From NCBI RefSeq assembly GCF_006540085.1, contig NZ_BJOG01000004.1, forward strand, positions 310,001-374,000: a stretch of 64,000 nucleotides of DNA, written 5' to 3'. The translations under genes and the position numbers were made by a program. Each line of letters starts with the position of its first letter. Positions within the stretch are counted from its first letter, which is position 1. This stretch comes from Microbacterium oxydans. Its GTDB lineage: Bacteria; Actinomycetota; Actinomycetes; Actinomycetales; Microbacteriaceae. Positions 35,407-43,698 of the stretch are shown piece after piece. The notes below the pieces were generated by a model. The model did no database searches. It was given only the letters and a program-made list of their open reading frames with translations, and was not told where the DNA came from.

Positions 35407-36105
35407 GTGAAGAGTTCCTCATCGATCGGACCCGCTCCGATCACCCTCGACCGGGTGTCGGTCGAGATCGACGGGCGCATGGTGCTGCACGACGTCAGCG
35501 TCGGGTTGACCGCACGGACGACGGCGGTGATCGGAGCCAACGGCTCAGGCAAGTCGACCTTCGCGCGCCTCCTCAACGGCCTCGTCCCTCCGCGAGACGG
35601 AACCGTCTCGGTGCACGGACTCGACACCGTCCGAGACCGCACCGCCGTGCGCAAGCTCGTCGGTTTCGTCTTCACCAACCCCGATGCGCAGATCCTGATG
35701 CCGACTCCGGCCGAAGACCTCGCACTCTCGCTCCGAGGGCGTCCGAAGTCCGAGGTGTCCGAACTCGTGAGGGAGACGCTCGAGACGCACGGTCTGGCGG
35801 AGCACGCGGACGTCCCGGCGGCCGCCCTGTCCGGCGGGCAGAAGCAGATGCTCGCCCTGGCTTCCGTGCTGATCGCCGATCCACATGTGATCGTCGCCGA
35901 CGAGCCGACGACCCTGCTCGATCTGCGCAATTCCCGTCGCATCGCCGATCTGCTGCTCGGGGTCCAGGCACAGATCGTCATCGTGACACACGACCTCGAA
36001 CTCGCCTCTCGCTGCGACAGCGCGTTGCTCTTCGACGAGGGACGCATCGTGACCTCCGGCGTGCCCTCACGTGTGATCGCTGCGTACCGGGAGGCGTGCG
36101 CGTGA
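35407..36105 (+). CDS. bioM: Energy-coupling factor ATPase, probable biotin transporter BioM
   Basis: A 232-residue ABC ATPase of the ECF class. Walker A is GANGSGKSTFARLLNGL, followed by FVFTNPDAQILMPT, LSGGQKQMLALASVL and VIVADEPTTLLD. The NPDAQ block is typical of BioM/CbiO ATPases. The GTG at 35407 follows GGAGGAA; the upstream ATG frame is discounted. It overlaps bioN by 4 bases. Regulation by the adjacent BioQ-like sites is inferred. No S component (bioY) is encoded next to it. Confidence 0.85.
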   Translation: MKSSSSIGPAPITLDRVSVEIDGRMVLHDVSVGLTARTTAVIGANGSGKSTFARLLNGLVPPRDGTVSVHGLDTVRDRTAVRKLVGFVFTNPDAQILMPTPAEDLALSLRGRPKSEVSELVRETLETHGLAEHADVPAAALSGGQKQMLALASVLIADPHVIVADEPTTLLDLRNSRRIADLLLGVQAQIVIVTHDLELASRCDSALLFDEGRIVTSGVPSRVIAAYREACA

Positions 36106-36695
36106 TCGCGCTGTATCACCCGGGGACGGGGATCGTGCATCGGGCGCCGGCCGCGCTCAAGCTGGGGATGCTGGCGTTCGGAGCCCTCGTCCTGTCGCTG
36201 TATCCGCACGATCCGGTGAGCATCGCGGTCGCGCTCCTCGTGGTGGTGGGGCTCTACCGCGTGAGTGGACTCCCGTTCCGCGTGCTCGCCGCCGAGGCGT
36301 GGCGCCTGCGCTGGATCGTGCTCGTGCTCACGGCTGCGCTCCTGATCTTCGTGTCGCCCGAGGCGGCATGGATCAGCACAGGACGTGTGGTCGCGGTGCT
36401 GCTCCTCGCCGGTCTGCTCACTCTGACCACGAGGATGTCGGCGCTGCTCGATGTCCTGCAGCAGCTGCTGCGACCGTTGCGTCGGCTCGGAGTCGATCCC
36501 GAGGCGGTGGCCCTGACGATCTCCCTGACCCTCACGACCGTCCCGGTGATCGCGGGGTTCGCCGTGCGCGTGCGGGAGGCGGAGCAGGCTCGTGGTGCAC
36601 GGCTGGGTATCCGCACGGTGGTGCCGTTGCTCGTGCTCGCTCTGAAGCATGCGGATGATGTCGGAGACGCCCTGGCGGCCAGAGGCATCGGCTGA
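36102..36695 (+). CDS. bioN: Energy-coupling factor transmembrane protein, probable BioN
   Basis: A 197-residue T component with five hydrophobic helices. The two coupling-helix motifs are seen as AEQARGARLG and DALAARGIG, the ARG signatures that dock on the ATPase. It begins with the GTG overlapping the bioM stop. It should pair with an S subunit, BioY if the biotin assignment is right, encoded elsewhere. It ends one base from the stop of the convergent acyltransferase gene. Confidence 0.85.
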   Translation: MIALYHPGTGIVHRAPAALKLGMLAFGALVLSLYPHDPVSIAVALLVVVGLYRVSGLPFRVLAAEAWRLRWIVLVLTAALLIFVSPEAAWISTGRVVAVLLLAGLLTLTTRMSALLDVLQQLLRPLRRLGVDPEAVALTISLTLTTVPVIAGFAVRVREAEQARGARLGIRTVVPLLVLALKHADDVGDALAARGIG

Positions 36696-36696
36696 C

Positions 36697-38013
36697 TCAC
36701 ACGAGGGCCGGCGCGACGGGGACCGTCGACGGTCGCTGCCTTGCGGTCCGTGGCGTCGGGAGCGAAGCCAGCCGCAGAGAACCAGCGATCAGCGCGAGTG
36801 CGATCAGGGCGGTTGCGACGGACGTACCGAGGACCAGCAGCAGGACGATCCCGACCAGGGCGCTGAGAGCGCTGGCGACGATGCGACCGAGCGAAGACGC
36901 GGCGGCGGGTGCGGCCTGCGATTCGAACCGCGTGAACGCGACGGCGACGACGGCCGTGAGAGCGAGCGCCGTCGCGAGCCACAGCGGGCGTCCCGACCAC
37001 CACGCCGCGCTGTCCAGTGCCGGGAGCGAGGCGCCGGTCAGGAGCGCAAAGGCGGCGGTCGAGCCCGCCATGAGCAGCAGCACGGGCATGTGCCAGAGGT
37101 AGATCGTCATGGTCCGCACCGTCACGAAGGCGGTGAACGCGGCCACGTGCGGCTGTCGGCTGAATCGCTCGAGACGCTCGCGGTGCAGGGAGAGCAGGCT
37201 CGTGTGCGCGACCCCCACGAGGAGGAGGGCGGCCGTCGGCGGATTGATGTTCGCGATGAGGTCGGCGGAGTAGACGCCGACGGCGAAGGTCATGATGAGC
37301 GCGAGGACGGCCGCGAGGCCCGCAACGATGCGGATCCGTCGGCTGAGGCGCTCGATGCGTCCATCGGCGAGGAAGAAGCCGAGCTGTTGGAGGGCCATCC
37401 ACACGAAGGCGAGGTTCAGGAAGCCCAGGCCCTCGACGCCGGAGACTCCGCGGAGGACGTCGATCGCGATCGCGGCAGCGGCAAGGGCGGCGATCGTCCA
37501 CAGCGGCGCACGCCGGTGAGCGGCGGCGAAGAGGGGGAGAAGCGCCTGGCAGAGGAGGAAGACCCCGAGGAACCAGAGCGGCTGGCCATAACGGAACCCG
37601 GCCGTCGCGATGAGGTCGGCGGGAACGCCGAAGATCGTGAGCAGAGCGAGCGCGAGCCCGACGACCGCGATCGTCAGGATCGCCGGGCGCAACAGTCGGT
37701 GAACGCGGCCGGCGACGAATCCGACCGCCGTGCCGCCGCGCTGCCGCATGCGCTGATGCGCGAGGAATCCGGAGAATCCACCGATCACGAAGAACAGCGG
37801 CATCACCTGCAGGAGCCAGCTCAGCGGAGCGATCCACGCGGTGCCGTCGCTGGCGTTCTCGAAGATCGGACCGGAATCGCCGACCGTGACGCCCACCATG
37901 ATCGCGTGCAGCAACACGACCCCGAGCACGCAGAGAGCCCGCAGGAAGTCGATGCCCGTATCGCGGGATGTGCGCAGCCCGGCGGCGACGGGCGGTGTCT
38001 GGACGATGGCCAT
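36697..38013 (-). CDS. Acyltransferase-3 family membrane protein
   Basis: A 438-residue protein with ten or more helices. It begins with the acyltransferase-3 signature GIDFLRALCVLGVVLLHAI, including the Arg and conserved His, and has MPLFFVIGGFSGFLA. The family transfers acyl groups to sugars or lipids of the envelope. The acceptor cannot be inferred. GAGGAGG precedes the ATG. A convergent single-base gap separates it from bioN. Confidence 0.82.
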   Translation of the reverse strand: MAIVQTPPVAAGLRTSRDTGIDFLRALCVLGVVLLHAIMVGVTVGDSGPIFENASDGTAWIAPLSWLLQVMPLFFVIGGFSGFLAHQRMRQRGGTAVGFVAGRVHRLLRPAILTIAVVGLALALLTIFGVPADLIATAGFRYGQPLWFLGVFLLCQALLPLFAAAHRRAPLWTIAALAAAAIAIDVLRGVSGVEGLGFLNLAFVWMALQQLGFFLADGRIERLSRRIRIVAGLAAVLALIMTFAVGVYSADLIANINPPTAALLLVGVAHTSLLSLHRERLERFSRQPHVAAFTAFVTVRTMTIYLWHMPVLLLMAGSTAAFALLTGASLPALDSAAWWSGRPLWLATALALTAVVAVAFTRFESQAAPAAASSLGRIVASALSALVGIVLLLVLGTSVATALIALALIAGSLRLASLPTPRTARQRPSTVPVAPALV

Positions 38014-38126
38014 GAGTCCTCCTCGGAAGCGATGTTCCAGGAGACTATGGACGTGGTGCGGGCGGAGACATCACCCTCGGGTCCCGTCGTACCCCCTACG
38101 ACGGGATGAGTCGCGGCGATGCGTCG

Positions 38127-38798
38127 TCAGGACGAAGGCTCGACGAGCCCGGTGTCGTACGCCAGGATCACGGCGTGCACGCGGTCACGGAGGTTCAGCT
38201 TGGCGAGCACCTTGCCCACATGTGTCTTGACGGTCTGCTCGGCGATGAACAGCTCGGCGGCGATCTCGGTGTTGGAGCGGCCTCGACCGATGAGCACGAG
38301 GACTTCCCGTTCGCGGTCGGTGAGGTCGGCGAGCGCCGTCGCTGCGCGTGGAGTCCGGGGTCGGCGTCCGGCGAACTGCTCGATCATGCGTCGTGTCACG
38401 CTGGGAGCGAGGAGAGCATCACCGCCGGCGACGACGCGCACGGCGTGCACGAGCTCCTCCGGCAGCGCATCCTTCAGCAGGAAACCGCTGGCACCGGCCT
38501 CGAGCGCGTCGTACACGTAGTCATCGATGTCGAACGTCGTGAGCATGATGATCCGGGGGATATGCGCCGCGGGGTACGAAGGCCCGAGGATGCGACGAGT
38601 GGCTTCGATGCCGTCCAGTTCCGGCATCCGCACGTCCATGAGGATCACGTCGGGGTCGAGGCGCGCCGCGAGCGTGACCGCCTCCGCACCGTCGGCCGCT
38701 TGGCCGGCCACCCTGATGCCGTCGTGGGCGTCGAGGAGCGCCCCGAAGCCGGCACGGACCATGGCCTGGTCATCGGCGATGAGCACGTTGATCGTCAC
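38127..38798 (-). CDS. NarL/LuxR-type response regulator
   Basis: A 223-residue response regulator. The receiver domain has phospho-acceptor D55 in VILMDVRMPELDG, acidic pocket DD at 9-10 and Lys in GFLLKDAL. The C-terminal LuxR HTH reads LTDREREVLVLIGRGRSNTEIAAEL. The GTG at 38798 overlaps the kinase stop (GTGA) with AAGGAAC upstream, inside the kinase 3' end. It pairs with the upstream kinase; the target genes are unknown. Confidence 0.93.
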   Translation of the reverse strand: MTINVLIADDQAMVRAGFGALLDAHDGIRVAGQAADGAEAVTLAARLDPDVILMDVRMPELDGIEATRRILGPSYPAAHIPRIIMLTTFDIDDYVYDALEAGASGFLLKDALPEELVHAVRVVAGGDALLAPSVTRRMIEQFAGRRPRTPRAATALADLTDREREVLVLIGRGRSNTEIAAELFIAEQTVKTHVGKVLAKLNLRDRVHAVILAYDTGLVEPSS

Positions 38799-40156
38799 GA
38801 GCGTTCCTTGTTGTGAGGGGCGGTGTTGTGAGGGGCGGTGTTGTGAGGGGCGGTATCGCGAAGGGCGGTGTCGCGAGGGGTGGCACCGAGAGGAGTGGCA
38901 GATGAAGGGAGGTCGGCCGGTGAGGGATCATTCGGGCTGTCCGGACTGACCGGGAGGACGGCCTCGACCTCCCAGCCCCCGTCGGTCGAGGGGCCGGCGG
39001 AGAGGCTCCCACCGAGGAGTTCCGCGCGTTCCCGCATGCCGCGCAGACCGTATCCGCCCACGTGACCGTCCGGAAGGCGGGGCGGGGCGGTGTTGTGCAC
39101 CACGATCCGGATCGATCGGGACTCGGCGCGCACGCGCACGGCGATCTGTGCCCCAGGGGCGTGACGGACGGCGTTGCTCAGAGCTTCTTGGACGATACGG
39201 AAGGCGGCGATCTGGACGGCGGGTGTCGCCGCCGTAGCGGCGTCCCCACCCTCCAGGACGAGTCCGACCTCGACGCCGGCGCGGCGGATGCTGTCGACCA
39301 GGGAGGGGATGTCGTCGATGCCCTGCTGCGGGGCGAGCTCGGCACTCTGATCCTCGGTGCGCAGCACGCCGAGCATGCGCCGCATCTCGGCGAGCGAACT
39401 CCGTGCGGTCGCGGCGATGTCCTCGAACTCCGCGACGGCCACGTCATCCAGGTCGGGGATGCGGTACTTCGCGGTCGAGGCCTGCACCTGGATCACCGAC
39501 ATGCTGTGTGCCACGACGTCGTGCAGCTCGCGAGCGATCCTCGTGCGCTCTTCCACGAGTGCGCGTCTGGCCTCCTCGAGTGCGCTGTGCTCCCTCTCCC
39601 GTGAAAGCTCGGCCGCCACCCTGACGCGTCCGGCGATCAGCGAAGCGATCAGGAACATGGCCGAGGCGAGGGAGGTCGTCACGATGAGGTCGGCCGTGGC
39701 GCTGGCGGACGATTCCGGCACGGCCACCATGTCGGGGCGGAGCATCGGCGAGACGAGCGAGGCGATGGCCCCGAGGATGAGAGCGAACGCGCCGAGCCGT
39801 GCACCGTGGAGGAATGTGACGACTCCGACGAACAGGATGAATGTCAGCAGCGCAGGGACCGACCAGGGCCATGGGGACGCGATCGCGAGCTCGGGAACGA
39901 CGGTGAGTGGGAGAGCGAGCGCCCCGGCCGTGAAGAGGCCGACGGCCCAGCGAGGATGAGAGATCGCCAGCAGCGGGGAGACGCACAGAGCCGCTCCGAG
40001 GATGAACGACAACGGGACGGGTGTGCCGTACAGGACGCTCTGCAGCGAGACGAGCACCGTGAACAGCGCCACCACTGCCGTGCACAGTGCCACGAAGGCG
40101 GCGGTGCGACGGCTGATGCGTGTTCGGCGAGGTGAACGCTCGCGGCGGCGTGCCAT
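38795..40156 (-). CDS. Sensor histidine kinase (HisKA_3, NarL-type partner)
   Basis: A 453-residue kinase with five or six membrane helices (residues 18-175) and a HisKA_3 domain whose phospho-accepting His is H212 in RIARELHDVVAHSM. It has an HATPase domain with GGYGLRGMRERAELLGG near residue 370. The last 45 residues are an unusual tail of six five-residue units (ATPLG, ATPRD, TALRD, TAPHN x3) from a 15-bp tandem repeat. The ATG at 40156 is chosen; an ATG three codons upstream is possible. The sensed signal is unknown. Confidence 0.9.
   Translation of the reverse strand: MARRRERSPRRTRISRRTAAFVALCTAVVALFTVLVSLQSVLYGTPVPLSFILGAALCVSPLLAISHPRWAVGLFTAGALALPLTVVPELAIASPWPWSVPALLTFILFVGVVTFLHGARLGAFALILGAIASLVSPMLRPDMVAVPESSASATADLIVTTSLASAMFLIASLIAGRVRVAAELSREREHSALEEARRALVEERTRIARELHDVVAHSMSVIQVQASTAKYRIPDLDDVAVAEFEDIAATARSSLAEMRRMLGVLRTEDQSAELAPQQGIDDIPSLVDSIRRAGVEVGLVLEGGDAATAATPAVQIAAFRIVQEALSNAVRHAPGAQIAVRVRAESRSIRIVVHNTAPPRLPDGHVGGYGLRGMRERAELLGGSLSAGPSTDGGWEVEAVLPVSPDSPNDPSPADLPSSATPLGATPRDTALRDTAPHNTAPHNTAPHNKERS
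38811..38900. repeat. 15-bp tandem repeat in the kinase 3' end (six units)
   Basis: Units start at 38811, 38826, 38841, 38856, 38871 and 38886. The first two are TTGTGAGGGGCGGTG, the third differs at its last base, and the rest decay progressively. They keep the frame because 15 is a multiple of three and encode the C-terminal repeats of the histidine kinase. Confidence 0.92.
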
Positions 40157-40161
40157 GGCTC

Positions 40162-40779
40162 TCATCCTGCCAGTTGCGGCGCCGCGGCACGGCGGCGGCG
40201 AACGGCGGCGATCCGATCGATCACCAGACCGATGAGCAGCGCGATGACGATGCCGAGCCCCGCGCTGAGCAGAGGCTGGTCCTTGATCCAGGCGCCCGCG
40301 AGCAGACCGATGACGAGGCTGAACACGCTCCAACTGATTCCGGCGATCAGGCTCAACGGGAGGAACCGGCGCCAAGGGAAATCGAGAGCCCCGGCCGACA
40401 TGTTGACCGCCACCCTTCCGACGGGGATGTATCTGGCACCGAGGATGAGCGTGGCGCTGCGGCGATCGAGTGCGTGTTGGGCATGCGCGAACGCTGCGGC
40501 GACGCGCGGTCGGCGCATCCACGCGAAGCGGGTGGCGCCCAGCCCTCGTCCGATCAGGAACGCGACGTTGTCACCGATCGCCGCACCGATGGCAGCCACT
40601 GCCCCGAGAAGAAGGAGATTCCCCTCTCCCGTCGAGGCGGCCACGGCGGCTGCGGCCACGAGCACGGTCTCGCTGGGCACCGGGGGGAAGAAGCCGTCGA
40701 CGATGGTGACGGCGAACAGCACCAGGTACAGCCAGGGTGAGGCGATCGCCTGCATGATCAGGTCGTTGAGGATGTCCAC
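40162..40779 (-). CDS. DedA-family membrane protein
   Basis: A 205-residue DedA/VTT-domain protein with about five helices. The family motifs are DGFFPPVPSETVLVAAAA, GAAIGDNVAFLIGRGLG and ARYIPVGRVAVNMSAG. DedA proteins act in lipid-carrier recycling and membrane homeostasis. The GTG at 40779 is preferred: TACCGT lies 6 nt before it and VDILNDLIMQ is a normal DedA start. An ATG at 40815 would add 12 residues. It is followed within a few bases by the kinase, so it may share its transcript. Confidence 0.88.
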   Translation of the reverse strand: MDILNDLIMQAIASPWLYLVLFAVTIVDGFFPPVPSETVLVAAAAVAASTGEGNLLLLGAVAAIGAAIGDNVAFLIGRGLGATRFAWMRRPRVAAAFAHAQHALDRRSATLILGARYIPVGRVAVNMSAGALDFPWRRFLPLSLIAGISWSVFSLVIGLLAGAWIKDQPLLSAGLGIVIALLIGLVIDRIAAVRRRRAAAPQLAG

Positions 40780-40791
40780 TCCGGCACGGTA
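40780..40791 (-). promoter_or_regulatory. Leaderless promoter -10 (TACCGT) of the DedA gene
   Basis: TACCGT (40791-40786, minus strand), spacer GCCGGA, GTG at 40779. A second possible -10, GATACT, lies 8 nt before the alternative ATG at 40815. Confidence 0.45.
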
Positions 40792-40884
40792 TTCGGGGAG
40801 TGGGAGGGGCGGCATCCCACCGGAGTATCGGCGTGCTCACTCTCCAGGTTGATCTTGCTGACCGCGACTCTCGGCGACGCGGCT

Positions 40885-40910
40885 TATACTGGGAGGCTGG
40901 CCGATCGGCC
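40885..40910 (+). promoter_or_regulatory. Promoter and palindrome in the ABC-F leader
   Basis: TATACT at 40885-40890 is a strong -10 for the ABC-F gene. It is followed at the likely start site by the 12-bp palindrome GGCCGATCGGCC (40899-40910). The leader of about 46 bases ends at the GTG at 40943. Confidence 0.5.
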
Positions 40911-40942
40911 GAACACCCTCCCCGAAAGAACGGACGTCCGCT

Positions 40943-42541
40943 GTGCTTGCCGTGCACGACCTCGAGATCCGCGTTGGCGCGCGCCTGCTGATGGAGAACG
41001 TCTCGTTCCGCGTCGCCGACGGAGACAAGATCGGACTCGTCGGCCGCAACGGGGCCGGGAAGACCACGCTCACCAAGGTGCTCGCCGGCGATGTGCTGCC
41101 GTCCGGCGGAAGCGTGACCCGCTCCGGCGAACTGGGCTACCTTCCGCAGGACCCGCGTTCGGGCAACCCCGAAGACCTCGCGCGCACGCGCATCCTCGAC
41201 GCCCGTGGGCTCGGTCAGCTCAACCTCGGGATGACGGAGGCGGCCCTCGCGATGGGGTCGGACGACCCCGCAGTGGCCGACAAGGCAATGAAGCGCTACG
41301 CCCGCCTCACCGAGCAGTTCGAGGCCCAGGGCGGCTATGCGGCGGAGGCGGAGGCGGCGTCGATCGCCAACAACCTCTCGCTCCCCGACCGCATCCTCGA
41401 CCAGCCGCTGTCGACCCTCTCCGGTGGACAGCGTCGCCGCATCGAGCTCGCGCGCATCCTCTTCTCCGACGCGCAGACGATGATCCTCGACGAGCCGACC
41501 AACCACCTCGATGCCGACAGCGTGGTGTGGCTGCGCGAGTTCCTCAAGGGCTACAAGGGCGGGCTGATCGTGATCAGCCACGATGTCGAGCTCGTCGGTG
41601 AGACGGTCAACCGCGTGTTCTACCTCGACGCGAACCGTCAGGTCATCGACACGTACAACATGAACTGGAAGAACTACCTGCGTCAGCGGGTGGCCGATGA
41701 GGAGCGCCGCAAGAAGGAGCGCGCGAACGCCGAGAAGAAGGCCACGACCCTGCAGCTGCAGGCGGCCCGCTTCGGTGCGAAGGCCTCGAAGGCCGCTGCG
41801 GCGCATCAGATGATCGCGCGTGCGGAGAAGCTGCTGGCGGGGCTCGACGAGGTGCGTCAGGAAGACCGGGTCGCGAAGCTGCGCTTCCCGAAGCCGGCAC
41901 CCTGCGGCAAGACCCCGATGATGGCGTCCGGCCTCTCGAAGTCGTACGGGTCGCTCGAGATCTTCACCGATGTCGACCTGGCGATCGATCGCGGCTCCAA
42001 GGTCGTCGTCCTCGGGCTCAACGGTGCGGGCAAGACCACGTTGCTGAGGATGCTCGCCGGCGTCGATCAGCCCGACACCGGGCAGCTCGAGCCGGGACAC
42101 GGGCTCAAGGTCGGCTACTACGCCCAGGAGCACGAGAACCTCGACGTGAACCGCTCGGTGCTCGAGAACATGGTCTCGGCCGCTCCGCACATCACCGAGA
42201 CCGAGGCGCGCAAGGTGCTCGGGTCGTTCCTGTTCACAGGCGACGATGTGCTCAAGCCTGCAGGAGTCCTGTCGGGTGGGGAGAAGACGCGTCTGTCGCT
42301 CGCGACGCTCGTCGTGTCGTCGGCGAACCTGCTGCTGCTCGATGAGCCGACCAACAACCTCGATCCGGCCTCTCGTGAAGAGATCCTCGGTGCGCTCGCA
42401 CACTACGAAGGTGCGGTCGTGCTCGTGTCCCACGATCCGGGGGCGGTGCAGTCGCTCAATCCCGAGCGTGTGCTGATCCTGCCCGACGGCGTCGAGGACA
42501 TCTGGAGCCAGGAGTACCAGGACCTCATCGAGCTCGCCTGA
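40943..42541 (+). CDS. ABC-F family ATPase (ribosome-associated)
   Basis: A 532-residue protein with two ABC domains and no membrane segment. The first has [22 protein letters not shown] and ILDEPTNHLD. The second has [21 protein letters not shown] and LLDEPTNNLD. The linker around residues 240-290 is Arg/Lys/Ala-rich and helical, as in the P-site tRNA interaction motif of ABC-F factors. It probably acts on the ribosome in translation or antibiotic protection; it is not a transporter. The GTG at 40943 gives LAVHDLEIRVGARLL, the family start. Confidence 0.92.
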   Translation: MLAVHDLEIRVGARLLMENVSFRVADGDKIGLVGRNGAGKTTLTKVLAGDVLPSGGSVTRSGELGYLPQDPRSGNPEDLARTRILDARGLGQLNLGMTEAALAMGSDDPAVADKAMKRYARLTEQFEAQGGYAAEAEAASIANNLSLPDRILDQPLSTLSGGQRRRIELARILFSDAQTMILDEPTNHLDADSVVWLREFLKGYKGGLIVISHDVELVGETVNRVFYLDANRQVIDTYNMNWKNYLRQRVADEERRKKERANAEKKATTLQLQAARFGAKASKAAAAHQMIARAEKLLAGLDEVRQEDRVAKLRFPKPAPCGKTPMMASGLSKSYGSLEIFTDVDLAIDRGSKVVVLGLNGAGKTTLLRMLAGVDQPDTGQLEPGHGLKVGYYAQEHENLDVNRSVLENMVSAAPHITETEARKVLGSFLFTGDDVLKPAGVLSGGEKTRLSLATLVVSSANLLLLDEPTNNLDPASREEILGALAHYEGAVVLVSHDPGAVQSLNPERVLILPDGVEDIWSQEYQDLIELA

Positions 42542-42617
42542 CGTCGGAGTCGCCTCCCGACCGAAGCGGGTGCTGCCCGAGCGCGCGCTCCGATTCTTAG
42601 GCGGCTGAGGTACGTGG

Positions 42618-42630
42618 CATAGTCGAGAAC
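42618..42630 (+). promoter_or_regulatory. Leaderless promoter -10 (CATAGT) of the PNPOx gene
   Basis: CATAGT at 42618-42623, a 7-nt spacer and the ATG at 42631. No ribosome site. Confidence 0.45.
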
Positions 42631-43248
42631 ATGCCGACGGACTCCCGATCGCCCGACACCGGGAGCTGGCTGCGTGCACAAGCGGCGCTCACCGGCGTCG
42701 CGCCAGCACTCGATGTCACAGGACTTCCCGTCGACCCGGTTCCGCTCTTCCTGGACTGGATCCGACATGCGGCTTCCGTCGGAGTCGCCGAACCCCATGC
42801 GGCGACCCTGGCGACGGTCGACGGAGACGGCATACCGGATGCTCGGACGTTGATCCTCAAGAACGTCGATGAGCGAGGGTGGGCCTTCGCCGGTGCGCGT
42901 TCGTCTCGCAAAGGGTCGCAGCTCGCGAGCACCCCTGCCGGAGCGCTGAACTTCTGGTGGCAGCCGCTGGCGCGAGCCGTCCGTGTACGTGGACGGGTTC
43001 AGGAGGCCGGCGAGGGCGAGAGCGCAGCCGATCTCGCGGCGCGGTCTGCGGCGGCCAGGGCGGGCATCGCGCCGGGGGACTGGGCCCTGTGGAGGCTCGT
43101 GCCGACCCGCGTCGAGTTCTGGCAAGGGGCGGCCGACCGTGATCACACGCGGATCGTGTATCGGCGAACGGATGCGGCGTGGGATCTCACGGTGACAGGG
43201 GCCGCGGCCATGACAGGGACAACGGCCGGACAGGAAGAGCACGCATGA
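42631..43248 (+). CDS. Pyridoxamine 5'-phosphate oxidase family protein
   Basis: A 205-residue split-barrel flavoprotein related to PdxH. Matching blocks are DARTLILKNVDERGWAF, SSRKGSQLASTP and RLVPTRVEFWQGAADR. PdxH oxidises pyridoxine or pyridoxamine phosphate to PLP. Here the C-terminal substrate segment is divergent: it has DRDHTRIVYRR and lacks the usual terminal RLxP. A PhzG-like or other FMN oxidase role is therefore possible. It overlaps the downstream cupin by 4 bases. Confidence 0.8.
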   Translation: MPTDSRSPDTGSWLRAQAALTGVAPALDVTGLPVDPVPLFLDWIRHAASVGVAEPHAATLATVDGDGIPDARTLILKNVDERGWAFAGARSSRKGSQLASTPAGALNFWWQPLARAVRVRGRVQEAGEGESAADLAARSAAARAGIAPGDWALWRLVPTRVEFWQGAADRDHTRIVYRRTDAAWDLTVTGAAAMTGTTAGQEEHA

Positions 43249-43682
43249 GCGGCTATCAGGTGGTGGAGATCGGAGCGCTCGAGGAATGGCGAGCGCATCA
43301 CGGCGGCTTCGACGCCGCGCGTTCGCGGGACGGGCGTCGTGTCGTGGATCACGAACTGACGATGCAGTACATCGGGATGACCGCGAATGCCCTGCAGCCG
43401 GGGGAGGAAGCCGGCTACTGGCACGTACACCGGAAGATCGAAGAGGTGTACGTGTTCCTTCATGGGCGAGGGCAGATGGGTCTCGACGACGATGTGGTGG
43501 AAGTCGGGCCGGGGACCGTGGTCCGTGTGGGGCAAGGGGTCGCTCGCACGTGGCGGGCTCGTCCGGACAGTCCCGGTGAACTGCGGTGGCTCTGTCTTCG
43601 CGCGGGTGGGGAGGCGCTTCCACACCTTCCCGACGACAGCTCGCGGCTGCCGGAGCGTCCCATGCCGTGGTCCGTGGAGTGA
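43245..43682 (+). CDS. Cupin-domain protein
   Basis: A 145-residue single-cupin beta barrel. Metal ligands are visible in the first motif as HVHRKIEEVYVFLHGRG and in the second around GPGTVVRVGQGVARTW, where the usual His is replaced by Val/Ala. Metal binding may thus be incomplete. It is translationally coupled to the PNPOx gene (ATGA), so a shared small-molecule pathway is inferred. No specific substrate can be named. Confidence 0.78.
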   Translation: MSGYQVVEIGALEEWRAHHGGFDAARSRDGRRVVDHELTMQYIGMTANALQPGEEAGYWHVHRKIEEVYVFLHGRGQMGLDDDVVEVGPGTVVRVGQGVARTWRARPDSPGELRWLCLRAGGEALPHLPDDSSRLPERPMPWSVE

Positions 43683-43698
43683 CTGCGGCGGACCGCGC

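Noticed and set aside
34758..36650. 630-residue open frame on the minus strand across bioM-bioN
   Set aside because: Only the first-named 34758-35342 part is coding (TetR). The upstream extension is antisense to well-conserved ECF genes and has no protein-like motif.
38811..38900. CRISPR-like repetitive array
   Set aside because: 15-bp units are contiguous without spacers and in frame within a kinase gene.
40899..40910. GGCCGATCGGCC as a regulator-binding site
   Set aside because: A 12-bp all-GC-type palindrome is expected fairly often in DNA this rich in GC; kept only as part of the leader description.
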